Of a stretch of DNA of 64,000 bases, positions 46,300 through 57,129 are shown one piece after another. A program made the position numbers and the translations under genes. The notes under the pieces were generated by a model, which was given only the letters and a program-made list of their open reading frames with translations, ran no database searches and was not told the origin of the DNA. Source of the stretch: Notospermus geniculatus (lineage: Eukaryota; Nemertea; Pilidiophora; Heteronemertea; Lineidae); assembly GCA_002633025.1 (NCBI GenBank), contig NMRB01000038.1:804436-868435 (forward strand), given 5' to 3'. The first letter of the stretch is position 1. Each line of letters starts with the position of its first letter.

Positions 46300-47480
46300 A
46301 TCGTCTTCACATAAGTTCGAAACTCTGTTCTTTATTTGAAGTTTAATTTGTGGAAAGAACAATTTGGTGGGTCACATTGTACTTAAAATTTCGTAAACTG
46401 CTTTCAAGTGGAGCCAAACCACAAACCACAAATGGGCCAGTTACGTGTGCATGATTATGTTCAATCAGAATGTGGACATGAGCAAGGTCCCAGCAGAAGT
46501 CGGTCAGCCGTTAATAATGCACACGTAATGGCCTATAGCCTACACACGGTCTAATTTTTCATCCAATTTTTTTGGAAATTCAGATTCCGGGCCTATTGGG
46601 GCTTCAGTGTATAAACCCGCATGTAGGCCTTTATTGAGCATATTCAGAAAATTGGATGGAAAAATTGGATCGTATGTACTGGCCCATTTGTGGGCTTTGG
46701 TCTCGTTCCTCTTCATACACTCCACACAAAGCCCTGCTGAAATTGGGTCTCCCAGCCAAGCATGAGGTGGTCAGAAATCCATTGCCCAATCAGAGTGCAG
46801 CATTTTTAGGCTGTGAATGCTAAATTATTATGACTCGTATAAACAATCAAAAATAATTTGAATCTTATTTATATGTACGAAGAACCACTGGGATAATATT
46901 CAATCAATTTTGAAAAGACATACTGGGTAAGTGATTTGTAGGTTCAAAGACTCTACGATAAAACAGGGTAAAACCACAAAGGTAACAAAACCACGACAAT
47001 AGTGCAACTGGAGTATGGAACAGCCGCACCAGATTCGTTGGATGTTCTATTGCAGCAGGGGTTTGTGTGGGTGGATGAAGAGGAGGAGGTAAAAACCTCT
47101 GCTGTGGGAGGATGGGTTGTTGGTTAGGTTCCATTGCAAGGTAAAATGAGTGCATATATGACTGTACATTCTGGGAAGCACTTTACTCTTGATGATTACC
47201 AGGCAGGCGCAGTCTATTTGCATCTGAATCGATGTTTGTGTTTGAAGTGTTTACGACGGTTTACAGCTTCTTCCAAAGTGCTTAAGTACATTCACATTTG
47301 AGCATGTAATTTATACAAAGCAATAATGTTCGGTTCCCATGCCTGAGTGGCCCTATGATGATAAGTGTTCACCATGTGTTGGAGCTCTCCTCCTGCAGTA
47401 TATTCACTGCTCAATAATGAAAATCCACACCGCATTTACAAATTCCCTGAATTAGTGACGTTTGGCTGAATCTAGAACTC
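46300..47480. other. No gene recognised apart from one MITE
   Basis: The MITE at 46540-46687 lies here. The rest is low-identity AT-rich sequence with only short, unsupported frames. Confidence 0.5.
46540..46687 (-). mobile_element. MITE, same family as 1105-1254
   Basis: The reverse complement shares ctgaatatgctcaataaagg and the rest of the 150-bp element with the copy at 1105. The outer ends are slightly degraded. Confidence 0.75.
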
Positions 47481-48134
47481 TGTGGCCCGTATGCACCAAC
47501 GCAGATGAAACCTAGATAAAGCATAGTCGAGGTTTAAACTTATCTTGTTGCACCAACATAGATAAATTTTTAATCGAAGATGAAAGTATGATTGAGTTAA
47601 ACTACTCGAGGGGTAGTTTTAAATCGTAGATTAGTCATTCACCTCCAATATTTCACGCGGGCACCAAGGAATGGCTGGACGCTCTAGGATGAATCGATCA
47701 TGTTGAGAGGCCGGAAAGGTTAATTAGGGATCGAACTAATGGGGAACTTTCCTGCCGTTAGAGGCCGCCTGTTAGCGGTCATAGAACGTCACAAAATTTG
47801 ACGTCAAATGCGTGAGCCACGGCGCCCACATCATTATGGACTACGTTGTGGAATGCATTTCTGCCCTGTGACGTCAAATTTCATGACGTTCATGGACCGA
47901 TAACTCGTGGTGGTCTCTGACGGCAGGAAAGTTCCCCATTACCCCCTACAGAAATTCTGGGACAGTTAATTTCATGATCGCTAAAGATTCACAAAGAAAA
48001 ACGCTTTAGCTATTTTGAGGCTAGTTATTAACTAGCCTCAAAATAGCTAAAGCGTTTACCCATAATTTCACCTTTAAAAGGTGAAATTATGGGTCGTATT
48101 TTAGAACGTTCCTTAACGTTAAGGTCGACCTTAA

Positions 48135-49028
48135 AGCGATGTACTCGCGAGGTTGAAAATGAAATCTCGTTCAACTATCGCGACCCGCGATAGCTCCCCA
48201 ATTTCATTCATAGCTGGCGGGATTCTTGAAACTGATCTCGTGTGATTTCTGGCATCTTTGAGCCATCAAACTACGGTATCGTTCACGTTTTATACAATAA
48301 AACGTTCATGAACAATCTTTTATTACTACATATATTATTTCAATGAATTTTTGCGACATAAATGTTTACTGTCGCCGGGAGAATTTCAAAATCTCACGGG
48401 GATTCCCAGAACGAGATCGACGGACTGATAACAAACATGGCGCCGAAAAAGCCGAAGTGAGGAAGTCGAGCAGCGAATTCCGTGTCAATGCTGCAAGTTT
48501 AGCCAGATGGCGGCGTGTGAAGACAGAAATTTGCTGTAGCACTAAATGAGGACTTAGCAGTGTACTTCCTGAACGTCGTTTAGACTGGTACCCGGTCTTC
48601 TGGGCAGTTTGCACTCGAAGACCGGTGAAACCAAATGATCTGAGCCGGAATTCCGGCTCGTGATGTCATTCTACAGCAATGCATTCTCCCGAGCTAAATA
48701 TATAGACCAGCGGGCGCCATGATGGTTTTATGCATTTGCTTGCGTCTGTCCTAGTATTTTTAATCAGGACAGTGTTCGGTCTAAACGTCGTTGACCCACG
48801 GCCAACACCATCCTTCGCATGCTTTTGCGGATGATTCATCGAATCCTCGCCGTCGGCATCCCTGTCACTCATGTCACCTTCCTCGCTGCTGATTGGACAT
48901 AGTAAATTCCGTAGTATTATAATGAGATGCCCTACTTGGAATTCCATTCATAAACTGTACTGCTGCCGCCATACGGGAAATACGGGAACTATCGATGTGC
49001 AGTTCCTGCAGAACCCGCGTACGTCGCT
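48135..49028 (+). mobile_element. TTAA-flanked short element, copy 2
   Basis: Inverted orientation relative to copy 1, TTAA at 48131 and 49029. It is interrupted near 48590-48785 by unrelated sequence, and sits inside a further inverted repeat (about 48091-49106, arms cgtattttagaacgttcctt). Confidence 0.75.
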
Positions 49029-49297
49029 TTAAGTCTATTGTAAAACCATCGGGAACAATAGATTTAAGCTGAACCTTAATGTTAAGGAACGTTCTAAAAT
49101 ACGGTCTATGATGCACTCAACCGAAACAATCCTGTTTCGCCAATCAGCAGAATGCTGCCAACACTGCGGTTTTATGTGATAGGCCAGTCGGTTTCAGTCC
49201 AATACTATTTGCTTGGAATTAACTGCCCCGGTAATTCATATGATAATGAACATATGTCCATAAATGAATTATCTAACCATTCGGTAACCACTTCATA

Positions 49298-49760
49298 TTA
49301 GCTGTGGTTACACTACAAAGAAATCCCCGGGCTTTTTGAGCCCGTGCCAAGCCCGGGCCTGAAAAAAACCCGCCTGAGACCCGGCGAGCGTCTACACTAC
49401 TAAAATCTAGTTGAACTTAATTGCTACGCCCGGCGATAGGGTCGCTGCCGGAGCGTACTCTTCACAAAGAGGAGGCGCTAAATTGGAGTGCTGGCTTTTT
49501 GCTGCGCATGCCCACAAGACACGCCGCCTGTCGTGGTGTTGAAGAACTAGATAAAGCCCGGGTCTATTGCGTCTACACTACTTAAAAAACCCGCAGGAGA
49601 CGCGGGTCTAAATTAAGCCCTCCAAAAACCCTTCGAAATCGGAGGGCTCAAAAAGCCCGGACTTTTCATCCCCGGGTCCATTAGACCCGCGCTTTTAACA
49701 GGTGTAGACAGAAAATGCCCGGGTGAGACGCGGGTTTTTATGTAGTGTAAACAGGGCTAA
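49298..49760. mobile_element. 463-bp inverted-repeat element, GGTTACACTACA ends
   Basis: Ends ttagctgtggttacactaca and tgtagtgtaaacagggctaa; the interior repeats gcccggg and aaaacccgc boxes. Confidence 0.72.
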
Positions 49761-50840
49761 TGTCAGTTACATGTATGTTATGAAATCTGGATAAACTTTG
49801 GATGACTTGATCTACGATTAAAATGTTTGGTGCAGTTCGAGTGGTAGATCATCCACCATGAAGCTTAAACCTGGATTAGTACAGATCAAGGTGTTATCCA
49901 TGATTTAATCAAACTTCGTGCAAAAGAGCCAGTAGGCCTATGATATACATAATATTTTTGCCTTGATCATGACTAGTCTGTAAATTCCATGCGTTATCAG
50001 GCGGAAATTCCGTTAATGCGCATCAAATGTTAATCGGAATTTGATTGCCCGACCGGCGGAGATTGAAAGCCTGCTTCCCACATGGCGACGTCCGCCATGA
50101 AATCAGAGTTTAGAATCGGTCATGTACCATGAAGTGGTGCCCTGAAAGGATAGTGACATTTTCTGATTTCCAAAATACCTTTCCCTTTCAAGAAGACGTT
50201 ATTATAGTGAAGGCTTTTTTGTAGCATCAGTTGAGGTACAAGTACATGTACATGTATCTTTGCTTTATGAATTAACGTATCTGTAATAATCCTTATCATT
50301 ATGCCAAGGTGCTGTCTTTAATATTTAATAAGTCTTGTCATTTTACCCCAAGATGCTATGTTTTTCGTTGCTCCCTCGTGTAAATTTTGAAATGGTGGGC
50401 TGCTAGCAAAAAAGGTTTTATCGACAACGCTGTGGTAGACAATCCAAACAGCAAGGCAGCAGCCAGTTCTGCAACTCAATAAATCGAACCTCAGATGAAC
50501 ATTCAAGTGTATGCCGACTTCACAATGTGATGGTTGATGCACCAACATTGTAGCCATTTTGGGCTTGCCTACTTCAATCATCACATTCGTTTTACGAAGA
50601 TACACTGATATCAATAGGAGCAGTCAGCCGCGCGTATTGCCAAAGGATGGCAGCAAAGTTCTATCGGACCAATGCAAAAGAAACGTCTCTTGATTGGTGC
50701 TCAATCAAGAATGAATGGGTCCGCTATTATGCATTGATTTGGCCGTAGTGAGACCTATTGGTCAACTCATTGACAGCTCCTAGCCACAGAAAGAATCTGG
50801 CCTCATTGTTCTGCTGGAAGCAAGATTAAAACGAAACCGA
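49761..50840. other. No gene recognised
   Basis: The beginning (to 49935) may be the right end of an element whose left end is near 47486 (cccgtatgcaccaac). I see nothing convincing in the rest. Confidence 0.4.
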
Positions 50841-51330
50841 CTTTTTAGCTCACCTCTGTGAGGGAACGGGTGGCACGTTTCAAAACCGCTTGGATTAGAA
50901 ACTTGAAACTTGGTGTACAGGTACCCTATGGTAAAAACTACCTCTGGACCGAAAATTAGGGCGGCTAGTTTAACATGTAGGGCGCTTTGTGAAAACCTTT
51001 GGCCGCATCTCCTGGAACCATGAAACTTTTATGGTGGGTTCCTCTGATGAGACAACATCACATTTTTCTCGGGTTTTTGATCTGACCCACTTTTCAAGGT
51101 CACAGAGGTCAAAGTTCAAAATTCCACTTTTTGGTGGCACATTTCGTAGCTATTTGACATGGAGTGTTTTGATTTGGTGTGAATATACATTATATCGAGG
51201 CACCCCCACAAGTGCACCAAATTTCGACCCAATTGGACTTCAAATATGGCTGCCACAAAGCCATCTTGGAAAAAGGACTTTGACTCGTATCTCATAAATA
51301 GGAGTAGGTTGGATGTTAATTATCCTTGCG
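50840..51330 (+). repeat. AGCTCACC repeat with GCCATCTTGG units
   Basis: Shares ggtggcacgtttc, acttggtgtacaggtaccct and atggctgccacaaagccatc with the copies at 1953 and 31660. Confidence 0.65.
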
Positions 51331-51566
51331 AAAACATGTAGCGGAACGCGGCCAATCTGCGAAGCAAACTGACGTCATATGTGGAACACCGCTTAAAAAT
51401 GGGTATGTAAATAATTTTTCCAGAATGACAAAAAATGGCCTGTGCTCAACGACTAAGGCGCGTTTGGGCTGCAACGCATAGGGAACGATGAAGTCCGTAA
51501 TAACTGAAGTATCAGACGTGGAATTGAGTCAGCAGAGCGTGCAAATGATTTGCGGGCATAGTTTAA

Positions 51567-54414
51567 AGCGGTTTGCTCGTCTCGAGGCAAGTGGCATTTT
51601 GCGTGGTTCAAAACAATCCCGCAAGAGGGCAGCACTAGGATTTATGAATGAAATTCCGATCACGTCATCTCATTAGAATACTACGGAATTTACTACGGGT
51701 CATGTGACCTGACCAGTGCGCATAGTAAACATGGCGAACGTCAGCGCTGTCATTGATTTCTCGATCGGTTCCTGTCACGATCTGCGGTATAATATACACG
51801 TAATTAGGTAATAAACAATACGAGAACAGTACTTTGTTACGAGAGTTGACTTTAGGAGTAAAATAGAGCAAAAGGAGGAAGAAATGCGTGAAATATCGTT
51901 GACAAATCTGCTAAGGATTGCCGAGTATGCAGCGGCAGTCAGTCTCTGTAGTGTACAGACATGTATGTAGCCTACTGTACATCACGATCATCCCCGTCGA
52001 CCTCCTCCTCTCGTAGTAGTCCTAGGCCTACGCTGCCCAGAAAGGGCACAGATCGTACCCCCTCCCCCGGACACGGGCGTCATCGCCGATTGCATCGTAT
52101 TCGGCAGCTGCTGAGGGTGTCATCCTGGAGGGCCCCTCCTCCTGATCCTGCAATTGCCAAGTGGCAGTGCCCTTCATGACTTCCAAGAGGAAGTGTGCAA
52201 CACGCCTGTGTTCATGCAAGAATTAAAAAGAGGCAACAGTTTTTGCATGCACAGGTTTGCAACTGCAGAGCATGGTAGGCCTACTACTGCCAGAATAGGC
52301 CTCCTACCAGGGATGCTGGGAGTGGGAATAAACTCTGGAGATGTTGAGGTTAGTAGCCCTAAAGAGTACCGGTAATTGGTCAGTCACTGTTTTGCCTGAG
52401 CAGGGCTTCTTTTCACTTACACTTTCGACCTCATCATGAGAAATGGACAAGAGTGAAAAGAAATGCCCATACCAAGAGAAGGTGGAGTGGAGTGGGGTGG
52501 GGTGGGGATGGGAATAAATAAGTAAAATTGGAATAGAAATAGAAATAATTTATTGGAAATGATTTCACAATATCAGACAAAGAATGACTGCAAAAATACT
52601 GACTTCACTGACATTCATATACACTTGGAATGTTTTTTCATGCCAACCTTTTCCCTACTCCAGAACGTACTAACAGCAGCACAATCTCTAGGTACCGGTA
52701 CATGTACATGTCCGCATGAACACTTTTTTGTAATAAGTGTAGCACCAACAGTTCTTCGAAGAGCACATCCACATGCAATACATTATTCCTCCTGATAATG
52801 CCTTGTTGAAGACATCAATAAGTAGACTCTTTGGACATAAAATAAACTCGGCCTCGAGTCAAGAAGAGCATCGTCAAGAAGAGCATCGTCATTTTCAATT
52901 TCCAATCCCTCTTCGAACTGGTGCTCATATCCCTCTGGAAGAAGCCTGAAAAGAAGAATCACTGATATTCTCACAGGATTCAAATGTATGTATAGGCCTC
53001 CTACCGGTAAGCTTCATGATCAAAACCAACAATACCGGTACTTCCTTCACATCAATAAAATTGGGTAAATCGTTTGATTGCAAAGATACCTTCACTTTGC
53101 AAGATCTCCACCAGCAACTTCTATAAGGATGGTTTCGAATACTGTAGGTTGTTGGTTCATAATCTGTTTCCATCACTTCTTGTCATCCACTGAGTCATTC
53201 TTGGCCTCATTTGAAGGTGAAATAAATTCATCATCTGAGTCTGCTTCCTAAAACAGATAAGGGAAAGGGATTTACTCCAAAAATGTTCTATGTGAATTTT
53301 TTTCCGCTCAGAAGAAATATCGTACACTACAGATCATGTAGTGAATCAAGATCATGAAATGAATTAACTGTGAGCACTGGAAGCAAATTACCTGTATAGT
53401 GTCATTGATTGCTATGTCAAATGATGGTGCATAGTCTTCATCATCATCATCATCATCTTCTTCAAATGAACTGTAATCATGCCTTATCACTGCCACACCA
53501 CTGATGTCAGGCACACCCACATCCTGAATGACCACTGACTGTCCACATCTAGGCCTATATCTATCAAGATTGGAACACCTGAAAGTAAAAAAAAATCCCC
53601 ATGCAATGACATTCTTCAATTCATAGGCTACCTAGCCTACCTAGGCCTATTCAATCACATTCACATTCACTGCATCATGCTCGATCTGCTTAGCCTTATG
53701 GAGGTAGGCCTATGAAAATAAGAGGCCGAATTGTGCCCAAAAAAGTGGAAGAAGTTGGCTTTGCCTTTGGTATGCCATCATCAGATTTCATAGGCAGTCT
53801 CATAGACAGTCTACACCATGTACACCCATGTTTCAGGTTGTTGGTACACTGCCTGCTAAACTTGATAGTGCATTGATGTACATCATCGTGTACACAGACA
53901 GTGCTGCCTAGTACCGTACCGTTCTGCACCGACTTCCAGGGACAAATCTGGCGTGGGTCGCCCATCGACGAGCCCTAACAGATAACTTTCAAGTTCTTCA
54001 TCGAATTTGTAACCAAATTCCGCCTTTACTCGCTCCCAACGTGCAAAAGCTGTTGCTGTAGGCCACGTCGAATTCTTGAATCGGCTTTCTCACTGGACAG
54101 CCAGCCGCCATGTTGTTTTCTGTCGACGGATTCGGGAAATTCCGGGACGCAGAAACGGGGATTGCAAAGCGCCTTGGTGATAGAATTTTCAAACCTATGA
54201 TGTTATTTCTTCATTTTTAATCATAAGAAATGTGTTTAAATTAAGGTTACACAAAAACAAATTGGATAATGACACTGTCAATGAGACGAATGTGCGTAAA
54301 TTACTCGTACGGCAGTTTCAAGATCCCGCCGATTTATGAATGAAATGGGGAGCAATAAAACGGGACGTTTTATTATCTAGGTCACGAAGTTTCAGTCAGG
54401 ACGAGCAAACCGCT
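51567..54414 (-). mobile_element. TTAA-flanked 2.8-kb DNA transposon carrying a spliced gene
   Basis: Ends are inverted repeats AGCGGTTTGCTCGTC...GACGAGCAAACCGCT, flanked by TTAA at 51563 and 54415. Near the right end the minus strand has a start region (ATGGCGGCTGGC at about 54108), then an acidic spliced gene (described separately). It shares the region just inside its right end with the 13518-14193 and 48135-49028 elements (tttatgaatgaaat and a RWRRVK/RWERVK coding motif). TTAA targets fit the piggyBac and Kolobok superfamilies. No transposase catalytic domain was recognised. Confidence 0.65.
53178..54108 (-). CDS. Spliced acidic protein in the TTAA element (N-terminal exons)
   Basis: Minus-strand exons: about 54108-53930 (contains STWPTATAFARWERVKAEFG and DEELESYLLGLVDGRPTPDL), 53578-53392 (CSNLDRYRPRCGQSVVIQDV, then SFEEDDDDDDEDYAPSFDIA) and 53249-53178 (EADSDDEFISPSNEAKNDSV, stop). 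Splice sites tttactttcag, tacag|gtaatt and tctgttttag fit, and phases 2 and 0 agree. The first exon shows a one-base offset between the ATG frame and the conserved frame, so the start is uncertain or the copy is broken. The WxRVK...DEELxxxLL motif resembles N-terminal segments of uncharacterised transposon proteins in marine invertebrates. Function unknown. Confidence 0.45.
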
Positions 54415-54591
54415 TTAAGTTTGGTGTATACGTCAGACTACGCCGCCGCCTGGTTGCCCGGCTGCCGACTCAAGCCGAGCGTGATGGAATCACAACGTCG
54501 CCCCCTATTACACTTTCTGCCCATGCGTATCTTCCCCAAATGCGGACCCAGGCAGGCGCGAACGAACCGCGACTCGAAGCGTGTATCAAAT

Positions 54592-54677
54592 GTATAGAAT
54601 GATGGAATGTTGACACCCGAACCATGGAGGGGTATACCTCTCCATGGTTCGGGTGTCAACATTCTATCATTCTATAC
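54592..54677. repeat. 86-bp near-perfect palindrome
   Basis: gtatagaatgatggaatgtt gacacccgaaccatggag and its complement, separated by only a few bases. Probably a small MITE. Confidence 0.75.
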
Positions 54678-54689
54678 CAACCCACTGTT

Positions 54690-57050
54690 ATCGACGTTAC
54701 AATTAATCCACACATAGGCCTACTCATATCTCAAACCGCCCAGAGGCCTAAATCAACAATGACTGGTTCCGAATCCTCTGGGTACCCTCTAAATGTATGG
54801 CAAATTTTGCTTAGATTGGACGTCAAATATGGCTGCCAGCCAGCCGTCTTGAAAAATGGACTTCGACCCATACCTCATAAATAGTAGTAGCTAGGATGCC
54901 TTGACCATGCCTAAAAAATATGTATCTTGGAACCCTCTACATGTAGGCCAAATTTTGGTTCGATTGGACTTGGCCAGTCAGCCATCTTGAAAAATTGACT
55001 GGCCCTTATCTCGTCAAAAGTAAAGGTTAGGATGTTTTAATGTTGCATGTATGTATCATCTACCTTTATGCTAAAACTTCAGTTTCAACAATTTTCAAAT
55101 GTGACCGCCAGGCGGCCATCGTTAAAAATAGAATTTTTGACATCTGTGACCTGGAGAGGAAAGCAGTTTCTTCACAAATACCACTAACTATTCCAGCAAG
55201 TTAGACTTGTATTCACAAATCATACTTCTGATGGCCTAAACGTCACCCAGCCTTGTTCTGGGGGACGTTTAGGGTCACCCAGTTTTGTCCTGGGTGACAT
55301 TTAGGGTCGTCCAGGACGACGTTCACCCATTCGGCGTTACTGAACGTCTTTATCACGGGGCAGCACGTAATGATCAAGGAGGAGAAAACCTAGATCGAGG
55401 TTTAGAACGTCTGAATCGAGGTACACAACGTCTGAATCAAGATTTATAAAATGTGAATCAAGACTAGTGCAACTGAGTCGACGATAGTGCCACGTAATGT
55501 CTAAATCGAGGTACAGAAGGTCTGAATAATAATGAATCATACAAACTCTACGAATGAATCAGCAACAGCGTCATACAACTTCTATACCGAGGCACATAAC
55601 GTCTGAATGGAAACTTACGAAAATCAAGCAATATATATATCAAATGTGAGAATGTAATAATTCATTTTCCAATGCTGGTTGCTGATGTTGTTTTGGTCGG
55701 AATCAAAGACTGGTACTCCACGTATCATAGCGATCTGCAGCATATTGCCCATCTGTTACACCCACTTCATCATCTCGTATTGAGCTGCGTCTCGAGCACT
55801 CATCATCCATCTGTTGGATGAGTCGCAAGGGTAGAAGAACCCTGTGCTGTCTGCCCACAACTCAATCTGAGCAGAGCAACGGTAGGTGCCACATTTTACC
55901 GAGCCTTCGTCTGTTGTTTCCCGTTCATTTCAATACTGTATTTGCATCAGGTTGTCAGACAAATGCAGACCAGCAGACCAGCAGACTGCAGACTGCAGAC
56001 TGCAGACCTATGGCTGGTTATATCCGCAAAAAGTACACGTTGACAAAACAGATCGAGATGGAGGTTACAAAATCAGAGACATGCTTTTAGAAAACAGATA
56101 TGTTCGTTAACAAAACAGAGACGTTTAGCTGTGATTTGGAGTCGTTCACAAAGGAGACGTTGGATGCTACGAAAGAGTCGTTAACAAAATTTGGAGACGT
56201 GTCTTATCAGAGATAGTCACATTTTTCAAACGTAGCAATCATTTTAAATGGTACGCCATACACAGATGTGGACANTGGCGTACTCACCCGTGTGGCAAGC
56301 GGTTTGTCCATTTATTCCAAAAACTAAGTTTTTGCTCTGGAAACGTTATAAATAGTTTACAGGGCTACAAACTAAGTTTTTGCTCTCATGACTTTGGTTT
56401 TGCTCTTGGAACTCTTATTCCAACTCCAGAACTGTAGTTCCAAGATCAGACGAGCAAAAACCTAGATTCTGCTTGGCAAAATCTCAGTTTATGGATGGTA
56501 CGGCCAGCAACTTAGTTTTTGCGGCTAAAAACTTAGTTTGTGACCAAACTTAGTTTCCAATCTGAAGCATTAGTTCTGCGTCCCCGGAAATACCATTATC
56601 CCCCAGAACTACCATTCTGGTCCAAAAACCAATTTTCTGGTTTCAAAAACTTAGTTTCTGGACAGAAACTGGACAACAAAAATTTTCAACTGTAACCTAT
56701 GTTTCATACCTCGGTACCATAATCACCTGTGCACAAAGTATATGTATTTTACGATCGGGAACGAGGTATAAAACAGTACTTCTAATTTGGGGCCCAATAA
56801 GGTATCGATATTGATTTACCAAGGGTTAAAGGCCTATCATGTCGTATTAACCCCTTCCCACCCAATGCCAAGGGCCTAATGAGATATCTCGATTCTTCGA
56901 GGCCTAATAACTTGTGTGCGGTTTTCCATCATGTTTTTTTTGCGGCAGGAAGCTGTATAATCTCGGTCACTGGCAACGTAACTGTTCCATAATCTGCTGC
57001 AACATTTCACCATCATTACAGATATTTCTGAATCACGAATCCACTGACTG
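54690..57050. repeat. Repeats upstream of the cysteine-rich gene, no gene seen
   Basis: 54780-55150 has GCCGCC...GCCATCTTG units. 55230-55330 has cacccag/ctgggtga palindromes. 55370-55620 is a degenerate 20-21-bp tandem (gtctgaatcgaggtacaga). 55958-56008 repeats cagactg. 56300-56680 repeats aacttagtttttgctct. The two open frames near 55818-56110 come from the tandem region and lack support. Confidence 0.55.
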
Positions 57051-57059
57051 GCAAATAAA

Positions 57060-57129
57060 ATGAATCGTGCACTGGTCGCCTTCCTGTTGGTCTTCGCCGT
57101 TTTTATGACGGTCACTGAGGTGGCTCTGG
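57060..57129 (+). CDS. Signal-peptide exon of the cysteine-rich gene
   Basis: Encodes 23 residues plus one base, with the n-region MNR, a 15-residue hydrophobic stretch and a TEVAL cleavage region. The donor g|gtaagt is consensus. A possible 5' UTR acceptor (catcattacag) lies at 57021, so transcription may start further upstream. I saw no clear TATA box. Confidence 0.75.

Noticed and set aside
55818-56110. Small coding gene with repeated QTADC-type peptide
   Set aside because: Comes from a short cagactg tandem; no splice sites or homology.
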